From Clostridium cuniculi (lineage in GTDB: Bacteria; Bacillota; Clostridia; Clostridiales; Clostridiaceae): 50,037 bases of DNA. The notes beneath the pieces were generated by a model. The model saw only the letters and a list, made by a program, of their open reading frames with translations. It had not been told where the DNA came from and ran no database searches. Positions 6,603 to 15,494 of this stretch are shown piece by piece. The stretch covers positions 1 through 50,037 of the forward strand of contig NZ_SMUS01000032.1 in the NCBI RefSeq assembly GCF_004353185.1, in the 5' to 3' direction. Position numbers and translations under genes: made by a program. Within the stretch, counting starts at the first letter, position 1; each line of letters starts with the position of its first letter.

Positions 6603-6980
6603 TTACTCGTCCTCCTCATATAATAATTTTAATAATCCAATCAATTTATCAAGGTTTATGCCACTTGCACGGGCTATTTCAATAGCTTCTACAAATCTAT
6701 CTTCGATTTTTTTCTGTTGTTCTTCTATATAAAAATCTTGATTTTGAGCAGATACAAAACACCCTTTGCCTGCTGTTGTTTCGATAAAACCGTCTTTTTG
6801 AAGCACATCATAAGATTTTTGAACAGTCAATACACTTATATGCAATGATTTTGCAAGTCCTCTTATTGATGGTAGAGCTTCGCCAGCCTTTAATTCCCCA
6901 TTTATAATCAATGCTTTTATTTGCGAAGAAATTTGTTCATAAATAGGTATGCTTGCATGATTATTGATAAAGATTTCCAT
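6603..6980 (-). CDS. GntR-family repressor (YtrA type)
   Basis: A 125-residue protein has an N-terminal winged helix (QISSQIKALIINGELKAGE, LPSIRGLAKSLHIS) and only a short C-terminal dimerisation helix, as in the YtrA subgroup. It is the first gene of the exporter operon and has an inverted repeat TGTATA-N3-TATACA just downstream of its promoter. It probably represses its own operon until a membrane-active compound is sensed. Confidence 0.8.
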   Translation of the reverse strand: MEIFINNHASIPIYEQISSQIKALIINGELKAGEALPSIRGLAKSLHISVLTVQKSYDVLQKDGFIETTAGKGCFVSAQNQDFYIEEQQKKIEDRFVEAIEIARASGINLDKLIGLLKLLYEEDE

Positions 6981-7003
6981 TTAAACACCGCCTTGTTCTA
7001 TAC

Positions 7004-7052
7004 TGTATAGCTTATACAAGTACAGCATAATACTTAAAAATACAGTTGTCAA
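7004..7052 (-). promoter_or_regulatory. Promoter and candidate GntR operator of the exporter operon
   Basis: On the minus strand TTGACA (7047-7052) and TATGCT (7024-7029) are exactly 17 bases apart. Immediately downstream at 7004-7018 is the inverted repeat TGTATAAGCTATACA. Its position over the transcript start fits repression by the GntR protein encoded next. Confidence 0.65.
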
Positions 7053-7056
7053 TATT

Positions 7057-7096
7057 AAAAGGCTTGCAGAGCATAAAAATATGATACAAGCCTTTT
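7057..7096 (-). terminator. Terminator of the conjugation operon
   Basis: AAAAGGCTTG (7057-7066) pairs with CAAGCCTTTT (7087-7096). On the minus strand it follows the TcpC stop codon closely and ends in T's, closing the long transfer operon before the exporter promoter. Confidence 0.6.
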
Positions 7097-7100
7097 ACAA

Positions 7101-8012
7101 TTATCCTACAATCTTCCAGTTACTATCCTTATGTAGCACAAGCTCATACTGCGATACTTGCGTTGCCTTTGTCTGATTATCAAGGAATTTTACAGCAACC
7201 TTAACTTTTACATTCTCCCCGTCTTTTGTAAAGATAGGGTTTACCAGTTCAGAATAAAGGTAGTCCCTGCCGATAGGTTCAAGCACATTCCCCGACACAT
7301 AATAAGCAAGTTCGTTTTCTGTGGCTGTTGGGTACAACTTAAAGAATGTTTCCAGAAATGCGGTAGCGTCATTTGCAGTATCAGCGTCTACACTTGCGTC
7401 TGTTTCTGGTGTCTTTGGATCATAGTCTGATTTTTCGATTGCTGGTGCAAGAGTAGGGTTCTGAACGATTACCATATCCCCGTCAGCGTCTACATGAACT
7501 TTTACAGTATAGGTTGCTTTCACATTGCTTGTCTGTTCGCCCTCTTTTATCTGCTGATCTACTTCGTAGGTAGCAGAAAAAGTATCCGTTCCCGATTGCT
7601 CGATATGCCATACAATCACATCTGTAACTGTGGAGCTGGTCGGTATGTCGGTTCTAATGGTATCTATATTCAAGTCCTGCAATTCCTTTGTCAGATAACC
7701 GCTGATTGCCTGCGTCCTTGCTTCAATCGCTTCTTTGCTGTTATTCCATGTGTAATATGACTTCGCAAAGTTCTTCACGAAATTTTCTATCCCGTTGGTG
7801 TCCTGCAAGCGAAGCTCAATGATTTCTTTTTCATGGGTGGTGTGCTGGTCGATAGCGGTAAAATTCTTATACACCCCGAAGCTCACGCTTGCGATAAGCA
7901 CCACCCACAAGGCAATCACAGTTTTCTTATGTGTGCCTACCTTGACAGTACGCACCTTTTTTTCTTTTGGTTCTTTGATAGTTTCTGTCTGTTTCTTATT
8001 TTTCTTAAACAT
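7101..8012 (-). CDS. Conjugation channel protein TcpC (Tn916 Orf13-like)
   Basis: A 303-residue, single-pass membrane protein. It has a lysine-rich cytoplasmic N-terminus (to about residue 28), one transmembrane helix (TVIALWVVLIASVSFGVY, about 29-46) and a large extracytoplasmic part with two NTF2-like domains, as in TcpC of pCW3 and ConG-type proteins. It is a core VirB8-like part of the Gram-positive type IV secretion channel. It is the last gene of the operon, just before the terminator. Confidence 0.8.
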   Translation of the reverse strand: MFKKNKKQTETIKEPKEKKVRTVKVGTHKKTVIALWVVLIASVSFGVYKNFTAIDQHTTHEKEIIELRLQDTNGIENFVKNFAKSYYTWNNSKEAIEARTQAISGYLTKELQDLNIDTIRTDIPTSSTVTDVIVWHIEQSGTDTFSATYEVDQQIKEGEQTSNVKATYTVKVHVDADGDMVIVQNPTLAPAIEKSDYDPKTPETDASVDADTANDATAFLETFFKLYPTATENELAYYVSGNVLEPIGRDYLYSELVNPIFTKDGENVKVKVAVKFLDNQTKATQVSQYELVLHKDSNWKIVG

Positions 8013-8027
8013 ATCTTCAAGTCCTTT

Positions 8028-9035
8028 CTATTGTTTTACTCGTCCTGCACCGATTAAGTGCTGTTGCCAGTAACTACTGCTTAGGTCTGCAAATCCTATC
8101 GGGTCGCCTGCATGGTACATCTGGTTATTTCCTACATAAATGCCGACGTGGGTTACATACGAACCAGCGTTATAGGTAGAATGGAAAAATACCAAGTCCC
8201 CAGCCTTTGCCTGCGAGAGTGGGAGATGTTGGGTAGCATCATACTGTGCTTGTGCCGTTCTCGGTAAGGAGATACCAGCTTTTCCATAACACCATTGTGT
8301 CAGTCCCGAACAGTCAAAGGAAGTGTTGGGATTACTACCACCATAGACGTACTTCCAGCCTTGATACTTCAACGCTTCATTCATTACCTTTTGTGCCAGC
8401 TCTCCCGACACCTGCGGAACAGTTAAATACTGATTGACTAATTCCACATAGAACATATTTCCATAGCTATACCGCCAGCCTCCATTCTTCGCAACAGCTA
8501 TTGGATTGGTGTATGTTACTTTCTTTCCACCCGATTTTTCACGGGCAAAGCTCTCTGCAAGGTTGAAAGTGTGTTTATTTCCTTTTCCTGCCACATATCC
8601 CACATAACCACCGCCATAGTTATAAGACTGTATCGCTACATTCAAATCGTCCATACCTTGATTTTTGCAGGACGAAAGCAGGGACGCAAAATATTTACAC
8701 CCCTGCTTGATTGAACTTTCTGTATCTAATGAATTGGGCGGTAGTCCCAGACTTTCAGAGCTTTGCATAACGTCCTCGGCTGTACCGCCACTTTCCACTT
8801 GTATGATTGCCAGCAACACATTGACATACTCGGAAATGCCGTATTCTCTGGCGTACTTTTCCACCATAGGCTGATGTTTCAAGACTTCTGCGGATAAGTT
8901 CATACCCGTAATGCCAGAAGAAAAGTTGCTGTTCTCGTCGTCGCTGTCCGCACTAATCAACACCCCAAAGAAAAGCACCAGTGAAAAGAGGATAGGAAAC
9001 AGACTGCCGATAATAGCAATATGTTTCAGTTTCAT
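8028..9035 (-). CDS. Bifunctional peptidoglycan hydrolase of the conjugation apparatus (Tn916 Orf14-like)
   Basis: This 335-residue enzyme opens the cell wall for the mating channel. After an N-terminal membrane or signal segment (about 5-28) comes a lysozyme-like transglycosylase domain (VLLAIIQVESGG near 64-75). The NlpC/P60 endopeptidase domain follows, with the catalytic Cys in NTSFDCSGLTQW (about 241) and the His in THVGIYVG (about 294). The start overlaps the upstream gene by four bases (ATGA). Both catalytic domains look intact. Confidence 0.88.
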   Translation of the reverse strand: MKLKHIAIIGSLFPILFSLVLFFGVLISADSDDENSNFSSGITGMNLSAEVLKHQPMVEKYAREYGISEYVNVLLAIIQVESGGTAEDVMQSSESLGLPPNSLDTESSIKQGCKYFASLLSSCKNQGMDDLNVAIQSYNYGGGYVGYVAGKGNKHTFNLAESFAREKSGGKKVTYTNPIAVAKNGGWRYSYGNMFYVELVNQYLTVPQVSGELAQKVMNEALKYQGWKYVYGGSNPNTSFDCSGLTQWCYGKAGISLPRTAQAQYDATQHLPLSQAKAGDLVFFHSTYNAGSYVTHVGIYVGNNQMYHAGDPIGFADLSSSYWQQHLIGAGRVKQ

Positions 9036-11230
9036 TTTTTCTTCTGTCCTTTCTTCATTACAAGGTTACGGGTTTTCTCTGTGGTCTGCTGGTTTTTCTG
9101 GACGCTTTGCGTCTGCTGAACTTTTGTCCTGCGGTCTTTGGTGTCATTCTGGCGTGTTTCCTGCGATACCACTTTTTCTACATTCTGCCTATGTACTGGC
9201 TGTGTAGGCTGGCTCGTTTTCCTATCAGAAGTACCCGAAGATAAGGGACGCTCTTTGATAACCGTTGTCTTGACTGGCTCATTTGTTTTTGAAGTCGTCG
9301 CTGTGGCAGGGCGTTTGACTTCCTGCGTTTTTTCAGCACTCGGCTTTGGAATGGTTGAAGCTGTGGCTGGTCGCTCATGGGGACGGGTAGCTCCCGTTGT
9401 CGCTGATCCGTCAGCCTTTCGCTGTGCCTGCCTTGCTTCTTGTGCCTTTTGAAGCTCCATACGCTTATCGGCGATATTCTGCCTATGCTGTTCCCGTTTT
9501 TCCATACGTCCCGACTGTCTGGACTGCTGTTCCTGCACCATGCCACGCTTGAAGTCGGACACGCTGGACTTTGCCTTTTCCTTTGCGGAGTGGACGGCAT
9601 AAGCGGTCTGTGTCGGCATATCCTTGATATTCTCTTTGACAGCACTTGCCTTATCTTTCACTTTATTTTTTGTATCTAAGACAGCACCCACCTTTGAACC
9701 TACACGCTGTCCCATGCTGGAAGATGTATTACCCCGACTATCTTTTGTAGCTGTGTTCCTTGTCGCTTTTCTGTTTGAAATCGTGCTACCAGCCACCGCA
9801 CCAGCAACACCACCAGCAGTAACCGCACCAGCAAGCCGTCTTTCCATACGTCTAGCCCTATGTGCCAAGTATAGATATGGTCTGCGGAAAATTCTTCGTC
9901 CCATGCTTTGACTATCATTAGCGTTCAAAGAGAACATACTCATTAAGTCACCCAGCTTCATGTAGATACCAGCGAAACACACTATCTGTAAGAACGCCAC
10001 CATGAAAAACGGATAGTCCGTGGATATGTTATAAAACATACTGGAAATGCTGAACGCCACCGTTACAATGAGCGTTATTCCTGCTCGTGTCATTATGGTA
10101 TTAAACACCCTCACGATTGCCTGCTTTGCCATGCTTTCATAGCTCGGTATCATGGAAAGTAAAAAGCTGATAGGCAGAAACATAGCAAAGATAATAAAAA
10201 GTATCTGGCTGAATAACATCATGCCCGTAAGCAAGAATACAAATATCGTTATCCCTAAGTTGAAGAACAGTAGGAAGAACACCATACCTAAACGGTTCAC
10301 GACCTGCGGTATCGTCAGATTGTTGTTGTCGTTGTCCTCGATTTCTGTTTTCACGACTTCCTCTCTGGTCTTTCCGTCCTCGTCCTCTGGGCTTGCCGAT
10401 ACCAGAGCTTCTACACGGTCTGCCCCGATTTCTTCTGCGTTGCTGTTCCCGAATTGTAAGAGTAACCACGGCTGTTCCACTTGAATAGAAAATAGGCTGT
10501 CCCTTATCAAGTCCACGCTGTCCTTGCCCTTGCTGTCAGAGTTTGGGAGCATGATTTTTGTTCCCAAGTCCAACGAAGCGGTACTAATATCACTTGAAAA
10601 TTCATTTATCTTTTTGATGTAGTCGGGAGCGTAGGCAATAAACGAAGCGGACAGCACGAACACCACCACAAAGTTAATAACGGCATGAAGTGCCTTGCTG
10701 GTTTCCCGTTTTATCAGTCCCGTATAGGCAACATAAAGTCCCACCACTAAGATAATGAGAAGCAGGAAACCAACATAGAAGCCCGTAGAAGAAAAACCGT
10801 TCTGTGTTACGCCTGCAATGGTCTGTATGCTTTTTCCGATACTGTCTGCCATATCGTTAATGAAGTCCAGTTTATAGGCTTCCTGCACCACATAGCCCGT
10901 GGCATTGCTTAAATAAAGGCTTATCGTCCAGACAAAGTTGGTAATGCAGTAAAGCCCATACTGCACCGATTTTCCGATACCGTCCAGCCAGTTCCACGGA
11001 AGCCACGACCAGCTATTATCCACATAAAAATCAAGCTGGTAATTCGACAGCGGATATTTTGAGTAAAGATTTTCTGCATTTATGGTATCGTCCACAAGCC
11101 CCGTCGCATGAGCCACCGTCCCCAGAAGTGAAAGCAGGATAAGGGAGAGTGCCACCACGAACAGAACCATTTTGAGAAAGTGGAAAATCTTCTTTTTTGT
11201 GAACGCACCTTTTATCCTTTCTTTCATCAC
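9032..11230 (-). CDS. Polytopic membrane channel protein (Tn916 Orf15-like, VirB6/TcpH-type)
   Basis: A 732-residue protein with a signal-like first helix, and about seven further hydrophobic segments up to residue ~450. A long, charged, low-complexity cytoplasmic tail rich in K, Q, R, T and S ends in KKGQKKK. It corresponds to the membrane scaffold of Tn916-family transfer systems. The start overlaps the ATPase stop by four bases, and the hydrolase start overlaps its own stop, so the three are translationally coupled. Several frames inside the tail are open on both strands, but they are composition artefacts. Confidence 0.8.
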   Translation of the reverse strand: MMKERIKGAFTKKKIFHFLKMVLFVVALSLILLSLLGTVAHATGLVDDTINAENLYSKYPLSNYQLDFYVDNSWSWLPWNWLDGIGKSVQYGLYCITNFVWTISLYLSNATGYVVQEAYKLDFINDMADSIGKSIQTIAGVTQNGFSSTGFYVGFLLLIILVVGLYVAYTGLIKRETSKALHAVINFVVVFVLSASFIAYAPDYIKKINEFSSDISTASLDLGTKIMLPNSDSKGKDSVDLIRDSLFSIQVEQPWLLLQFGNSNAEEIGADRVEALVSASPEDEDGKTREEVVKTEIEDNDNNNLTIPQVVNRLGMVFFLLFFNLGITIFVFLLTGMMLFSQILFIIFAMFLPISFLLSMIPSYESMAKQAIVRVFNTIMTRAGITLIVTVAFSISSMFYNISTDYPFFMVAFLQIVCFAGIYMKLGDLMSMFSLNANDSQSMGRRIFRRPYLYLAHRARRMERRLAGAVTAGGVAGAVAGSTISNRKATRNTATKDSRGNTSSSMGQRVGSKVGAVLDTKNKVKDKASAVKENIKDMPTQTAYAVHSAKEKAKSSVSDFKRGMVQEQQSRQSGRMEKREQHRQNIADKRMELQKAQEARQAQRKADGSATTGATRPHERPATASTIPKPSAEKTQEVKRPATATTSKTNEPVKTTVIKERPLSSGTSDRKTSQPTQPVHRQNVEKVVSQETRQNDTKDRRTKVQQTQSVQKNQQTTEKTRNLVMKKGQKKK

Positions 11231-13677
11231 TCCACCTCATTTCTCTGTACGGGCGGTCTGGTATCAAAGGCGTGTAGCAGTTCTTCAAAGACGGGGTGTA
11301 TCTGCACCACACCGACACGTCCGTATAAGTCCTGCAATAAGCATTGTCCGTTCTCTAAATCACGCAAGCGTTTCTGGTTGTTCTCGTCGTCCTTGTCGAT
11401 ACCAAAAAACTCTAAGGTCTGTTTTATCTCGTTAATGTCAGTAGAACGAAAGGCAAACTTCAAGCCGATATTGTTTTTCAGACTTTCCTTTGAAACATCA
11501 TAGGCAGACTGGGTAACAAAATAAACGCCTGCCTGCATAGCTCGTCCAGCACGAACCAGCTTGTTAGAGAGCGTTTCTCCTTGTGCCACATTTAAGAACG
11601 CCCACGCTTCGTCAAGGTCTACAATCTTAAAAATACTTCTGTCCGAATGGATAAAATCAAGGGCAAAGGTACTAATCACAATCAGCATAGAAACCGATAA
11701 TAATTCAATGGTCGTGTATTCCTCAAAAGTGGTATCTTTATCTGGCAGTACAAGGTCAGCTACTTGAATGATGTTGAGCTGGTTATCCAGACTGATAGCA
11801 TTTTCTACCGTCCCGTCTGAAAACAGCAGATGTGCAAAGTCGTAGTCCGTGAAGCTGTCGATATGGTCTGCGATATTTCTTGATATGGGCGTATCTTCAC
11901 GGCGTAGCTCGTCTATCACATGGAGCAAGCCCCGACTGTTGCTCTGGGTAACGGAGCGTACCGCTTTACGAAGTACGGGGAATTTTTCGCCGTCCCTAGA
12001 GGAAATACCCGTAAGGAATGTTAAGATGTCGATTGCCAGACTTTCAGCGTCTTTTACATTCTTCATAATCACGAATGGGTCAAGAAGTCCTGCATTTCCT
12101 TTATCGCTGGTTAAGTTTACGATATTGATTTCATGTGCGATTTCTGGAAGTGTTTCCTTCCAGTTGCCACGCTCTGATTTTGGGTCTAAGATAACCGCCT
12201 GTCCCCCAAAGAGAACCGAATAATACACCAGAAGATTGTTACAGAACGACTTTCCACCGCCAAGCGAACCGACAAAAGCAGACGCAAGGGCGTTGGTAAC
12301 TGTACCTTTTATACCTTGACTGGCAAGGGACGGTTGCAGGTACACATTTCTTCCCGTATCAACGGAATAGCCCATATAGATACCCGTAGTTTCTCCTAAC
12401 TGCTGTGTCGCACCAAAGCCAAGCCCAGCTAAAAAATCTGATTTTACATACTGCACATAATCATTGATATATCGCTTGCTGGCAGGTAAAAATTCAGAAT
12501 GAAGCCCCAGCATATCCCCAGCAGGACGCACCAGCTTTACATTGAGGTCGTCGTAAAAGTCCTTGACTTCATCACAACGGCGTTTTAATTCGTCCAAATC
12601 ATCAGCCGATACACGCACTACATAAGAGAGCTTATACATACTTTCTTTTGTCTGGTCTAAGTCCGTTTCCAGCTCATCCACGCTGTCTAATGCGTCCACC
12701 ACATTTGAACTGGTTTCACTTCCTGCTTGATAGGCGTGATTATCCAAATCTTTCAATTCCTTTTTCTTATTTCTTACTGTGGTAAGAGCCTTTCGATTCT
12801 CCACGATTTCTACATTCATAGAAGTATCAACGGGGAATGTGAATTGCTGTTGTTGGAAATAGAAGATTTCACTTGACGGAAAATCAAGCTCCCCGACAAT
12901 CGCATTGACGGTAAAGTAGGACACATAGCTTTCCTTGTCCTCATGTTCCAATCGTAAATACCGCTGGCTTTCCTCAATCACACACCTTGTCGGACGGATA
13001 AGGTCGTAGTATTTTATCAGCGTTTCTTTGTTCAATTTCTTCTTTGGTAACTGATACTCATAATCTTCATAGGCGATACCGTTCCTGCCGTAAAGATGTT
13101 CCATGAGATACCCAAAATCATTGATTTCCAAGCGACGCACCTTGAAGCGACGGGAGATTTTATTTTCCAGTAACTTTTCCATTTTCATGTAACGGTTGAT
13201 TTCATCATTCGGCATGGAAACAAAATCATTCATCAGCGTGTGGTTCACTTCATGGAGAAATTCCGTGAACGTCAGCCACGCCGATTTTTTTATGTTCTTC
13301 AGATTGAGCTGTTCTTCCGTAACCATGAGCTTAAAGCCAAGAAAAAAGCGGTAGTCCACTTGATTGTCACCAATCATAGATACTAACGCTTCGGTCTGTT
13401 CGTCTATTTTCTGGCAGGCAACTTCCTTTAATTTTCCAGTTACCAGCTTCTTTGACTGCTCCTGCATACTATGGATTGAGCTTTCCGTAGCAATCTGCAA
13501 CGCATGAATTTTACCCTCACGGGACTGTGCGATAAGCTGTCGGAAACTGTCATGCACGATAAATTTCTGCTCTGCGGATAGAAAAGAATAGTTGTACGGT
13601 ATCAGCTCATAGTAAGCGAACACCTCATTGTCCTTGTTCCAGACAAGGTTATTGTCAATATATTTTATCGGGAACAT
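11227..13677 (-). CDS. VirB4-type conjugation ATPase (Tn916 Orf16-like)
   Basis: An 816-residue cytoplasmic ATPase powers the type IV secretion channel. Walker A GSLGGGKSF lies near residue 470 and Walker B IVDLDEAWAF near 692. The TraG/VirD4-like C-terminal RecA fold follows. The N-terminal ~400 residues are the substrate or channel-binding region. The start at 13677 lies inside the end of the tcpE gene (23-base overlap), an arrangement usual in these operons. Confidence 0.9.
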   Translation of the reverse strand: MFPIKYIDNNLVWNKDNEVFAYYELIPYNYSFLSAEQKFIVHDSFRQLIAQSREGKIHALQIATESSIHSMQEQSKKLVTGKLKEVACQKIDEQTEALVSMIGDNQVDYRFFLGFKLMVTEEQLNLKNIKKSAWLTFTEFLHEVNHTLMNDFVSMPNDEINRYMKMEKLLENKISRRFKVRRLEINDFGYLMEHLYGRNGIAYEDYEYQLPKKKLNKETLIKYYDLIRPTRCVIEESQRYLRLEHEDKESYVSYFTVNAIVGELDFPSSEIFYFQQQQFTFPVDTSMNVEIVENRKALTTVRNKKKELKDLDNHAYQAGSETSSNVVDALDSVDELETDLDQTKESMYKLSYVVRVSADDLDELKRRCDEVKDFYDDLNVKLVRPAGDMLGLHSEFLPASKRYINDYVQYVKSDFLAGLGFGATQQLGETTGIYMGYSVDTGRNVYLQPSLASQGIKGTVTNALASAFVGSLGGGKSFCNNLLVYYSVLFGGQAVILDPKSERGNWKETLPEIAHEINIVNLTSDKGNAGLLDPFVIMKNVKDAESLAIDILTFLTGISSRDGEKFPVLRKAVRSVTQSNSRGLLHVIDELRREDTPISRNIADHIDSFTDYDFAHLLFSDGTVENAISLDNQLNIIQVADLVLPDKDTTFEEYTTIELLSVSMLIVISTFALDFIHSDRSIFKIVDLDEAWAFLNVAQGETLSNKLVRAGRAMQAGVYFVTQSAYDVSKESLKNNIGLKFAFRSTDINEIKQTLEFFGIDKDDENNQKRLRDLENGQCLLQDLYGRVGVVQIHPVFEELLHAFDTRPPVQRNEVE

Positions 13678-14053
13678 AGTTCACACTCCTTACTGCCGTG
13701 ATTGTTTCATTCAAGGTCTGCTTATGCAGTTTTACGGCTTTTCCCGCATAAGTGATTTTAGGTCGCAGGGCATAGGTTATCTGTGATTTCAAAAAGCTGT
13801 ACGGCTTCTTTCCGTCAAAGGTTTTCTGCGACATAAACCAAGTGAGAGCAACGGGAATACCGAAGTATTTGAGAAATGCTCCCTCAATCATGGAAAGTGG
13901 GGGAATATCCCCAAACAGAATGATGATAAATTCCGTAATCACAAACCATGTAATCTGTGTAAAGGTAACGGGAAAAGGCAGGTTAAAGTCATTGATTGCA
14001 TACAAGACTTTTTCCACGTTCCAGATACCCGTATAAGATTTAATCTTTTTCAA
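13655..14053 (-). CDS. TcpE-family conjugation membrane protein (Tn916 Orf17-like)
   Basis: A 132-residue protein with a cytoplasmic start (MKKIKSYTGIWNVEKVLY), two hydrophobic hairpin segments (about 30-50 and 60-80) and a C-terminal cytoplasmic tail. Length and layout fit TcpE, which positions other channel proteins at the cell pole. It overlaps the VirB4 gene downstream. Confidence 0.78.
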   Translation of the reverse strand: MKKIKSYTGIWNVEKVLYAINDFNLPFPVTFTQITWFVITEFIIILFGDIPPLSMIEGAFLKYFGIPVALTWFMSQKTFDGKKPYSFLKSQITYALRPKITYAGKAVKLHKQTLNETITAVRSVNYVPDKIY

Positions 14054-14289
14054 GTTCTTTCAGCTCCTTTCGTAAGTTCTTCAAAGAGAAAAGGACAGCC
14101 ATTTTCAGACTGTCCCTTAAAAGAGAAATACGCTGTCAGTAGCAACCATGCCGTTGCTGATCTTCCAGCGTTAATATGGTATCTCGCATATCCCTCGGCT
14201 TGTTTCAATAAAGCAACCGCCCATATCCAAATCTCGCCCGTAGGCTTCATAATCAATGTAGTTCTGTAAGCTGGGTGGAATGTCCCCAA
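14050..14289 (-). CDS. Possible small protein between ArdA and TcpE
   Basis: A 79-codon frame ends with a four-base ATGA overlap with the tcpE start, which suggests translational coupling. Its last ~40 residues (AWLLLTAYFSFKGQSENG) lie in DNA otherwise unoccupied. Its first half overlaps the end of ardA in another frame. An internal ATG at 14250 would shorten it. No family is recognised and the ribosome binding site is weak, so it may be spurious. Confidence 0.3.
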   Translation of the reverse strand: MGTFHPAYRTTLIMKPTGEIWIWAVALLKQAEGYARYHINAGRSATAWLLLTAYFSFKGQSENGCPFLFEELTKGAERT

Positions 14290-14674
14290 GTGCCTGCAAT
14301 TCGTCTATGTAGTAATAGGCAACATCTGTCATGGTTTCACAGTCGGGATAATAATAAATATCGTCCTTGTGTTCCACGACTTCTTCCAGCGTCCCGTAGT
14401 GACTGATAAATTCGTCCAGACACTCTACGATATAGTCGGGAAGTTCCTCTATCATTTCATACATCTCATTGAGTTCTTCAATGGAAACATACTCGCCAAT
14501 CGCAATGGGGAAGTTGTCGGTATCATGGATAGCGTATTCCTCATACTGTTCATTCAAGCCGATTTTTTCTTTTACATCTTCCTCGTCAATGGGGAACGTG
14601 AACCAAGCACCGACTAAATAACCCTCATTGTATTTACCGAGATTAGCAATGTAAACCGCCATATCATCTATCAT
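14171..14674 (-). CDS. ardA: ArdA antirestriction protein, copy 1 (Tn916 Orf18-like)
   Basis: This acidic DNA mimic of about 167 residues blocks type I restriction-modification enzymes during entry into a new host. It has the ArdA opening AVYIANLGKYNEG, the WFTFP-IDEEDVKEKIG motif and the conserved YIDYEAYGRDLD near the C-terminus, close to Tn916 Orf18. I choose ATG 14674 (MIDDMAVY) rather than 14683, because GAGGTGG sits five bases upstream of it. It is followed by the small frame before tcpE. Confidence 0.9.
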   Translation of the reverse strand: MIDDMAVYIANLGKYNEGYLVGAWFTFPIDEEDVKEKIGLNEQYEEYAIHDTDNFPIAIGEYVSIEELNEMYEMIEELPDYIVECLDEFISHYGTLEEVVEHKDDIYYYPDCETMTDVAYYYIDELQALGDIPPSLQNYIDYEAYGRDLDMGGCFIETSRGICEIPY

Positions 14675-14691
14675 AAGCACCACCTCATTTC

Positions 14692-15195
14692 CTACTCTGG
14701 TAGTTCAAAGATACCGTGTTCCGTTACTAAGAATTTCCCGTGTTCCTGCAAGTGAGAAGCGTAGGCTTCAAAGTCAAAGTAGTATTCTTGACAGTCCTCG
14801 GATAAATGTTTGAACGTCGAGTCATTCATCAGCTTTTGCCTTGCAACATCTATCATGCTTTTGCAGTCGGGATAAACCGTAATCACGTTCCTGCAAATAT
14901 AAAGTGCTTCTAAATTCTCAAACACCGTAAGTAGTGATACATATTCTTCCTGCATATCGCTTGAAAGCTGGCGGTACATAAACTCTAATTCGTTAAGCTG
15001 GTACACGCTTGTATGTTCGTGGACTTCATCAGCATAAGGCAACACCTTTTCGATAATGCGGTACGCCGTGCTTTCTGCACCGACACCTAACTTTTCTTCA
15101 AACTCGGCAACATCTATCGGCAGGTCGAACCAGTATGATGTTGTTTCTTCGCCAGTTGTTTCTCTCGTTTCCACCAGCACCCTTGTTTCCTGCAT
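14692..15195 (-). CDS. ArdA-family antirestriction protein, copy 2
   Basis: A second, more divergent ArdA-like protein of 167 residues. It is strongly acidic, with WFDLPIDVAEFEEKLGV and YFDFEAYASHLQ matching the ArdA domain layout of the first copy 17 bases downstream. Tandem paralogues may cover different restriction systems. The start, MQETRVLVET, overlaps the end of the gene upstream by about 80 bases in another frame. Confidence 0.78.
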   Translation of the reverse strand: MQETRVLVETRETTGEETTSYWFDLPIDVAEFEEKLGVGAESTAYRIIEKVLPYADEVHEHTSVYQLNELEFMYRQLSSDMQEEYVSLLTVFENLEALYICRNVITVYPDCKSMIDVARQKLMNDSTFKHLSEDCQEYYFDFEAYASHLQEHGKFLVTEHGIFELPE

Positions 15196-15410
15196 TGTTC
15201 TTCACGTCCTTTCTGTTGTTTCATCACATCTTTTAAGGTCTGGTACGGCATACCAAACACAAACTTTGAAAAATCTTCTAATTGTCTTTCTTCATAATCG
15301 GCAGGGCTCAGCCGTTTCATTTCACGCCACACCTTACGCTTGTAAGAGGGCAGGTCAGAAATGTATTCACAGCCGACTTTTGCCTGCATATCCTTAAAAA
15401 TATCGTTCAT
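15114..15410 (-). CDS. Conserved ICE protein of unknown function upstream of ardA
   Basis: From ATG 15410 (GGAGTGATTAC upstream) the frame encodes 98 residues, MNDIFKDMQAKVGCEYISD to HHTGSTCR. It is highly charged, helical, rich in basic residues at the end, and without membrane segments. Its last 27 codons overlap the second ardA gene. I do not recognise a named domain. The position just upstream of the antirestriction genes suggests an early-expressed transfer or entry function. Confidence 0.55.
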   Translation of the reverse strand: MNDIFKDMQAKVGCEYISDLPSYKRKVWREMKRLSPADYEERQLEDFSKFVFGMPYQTLKDVMKQQKGREEQCRKQGCWWKREKQLAKKQHHTGSTCR

Positions 15411-15440
15411 GTAATCACTCCAATCTGAAATTTTGGTATG

Positions 15441-15473
15441 AAAAAAGCAGTCAATCATAAGACTAACTGCTTT
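15441..15473 (-). terminator. Terminator of the first XRE-membrane cassette
   Basis: On the minus strand AAAGCAGT and ACTGCTTTTTT form a stem around a 15-17 base loop, with a T-run, just behind the XRE gene stop. A nearly identical sequence closes the second cassette at 19645-19678. Confidence 0.65.
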
Positions 15474-15494
15474 GTGTGAATATTAAATTATAGC

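Noticed and set aside
9138..10484. Several plus-strand and alternate-frame open frames over the Orf15-like gene (for example 9138-9452, 9178-9645, 10152-10484)
   Set aside because: They are shadows of the low-complexity, charged tail and membrane part of the minus-strand gene, with no ribosome binding sites or family resemblance.
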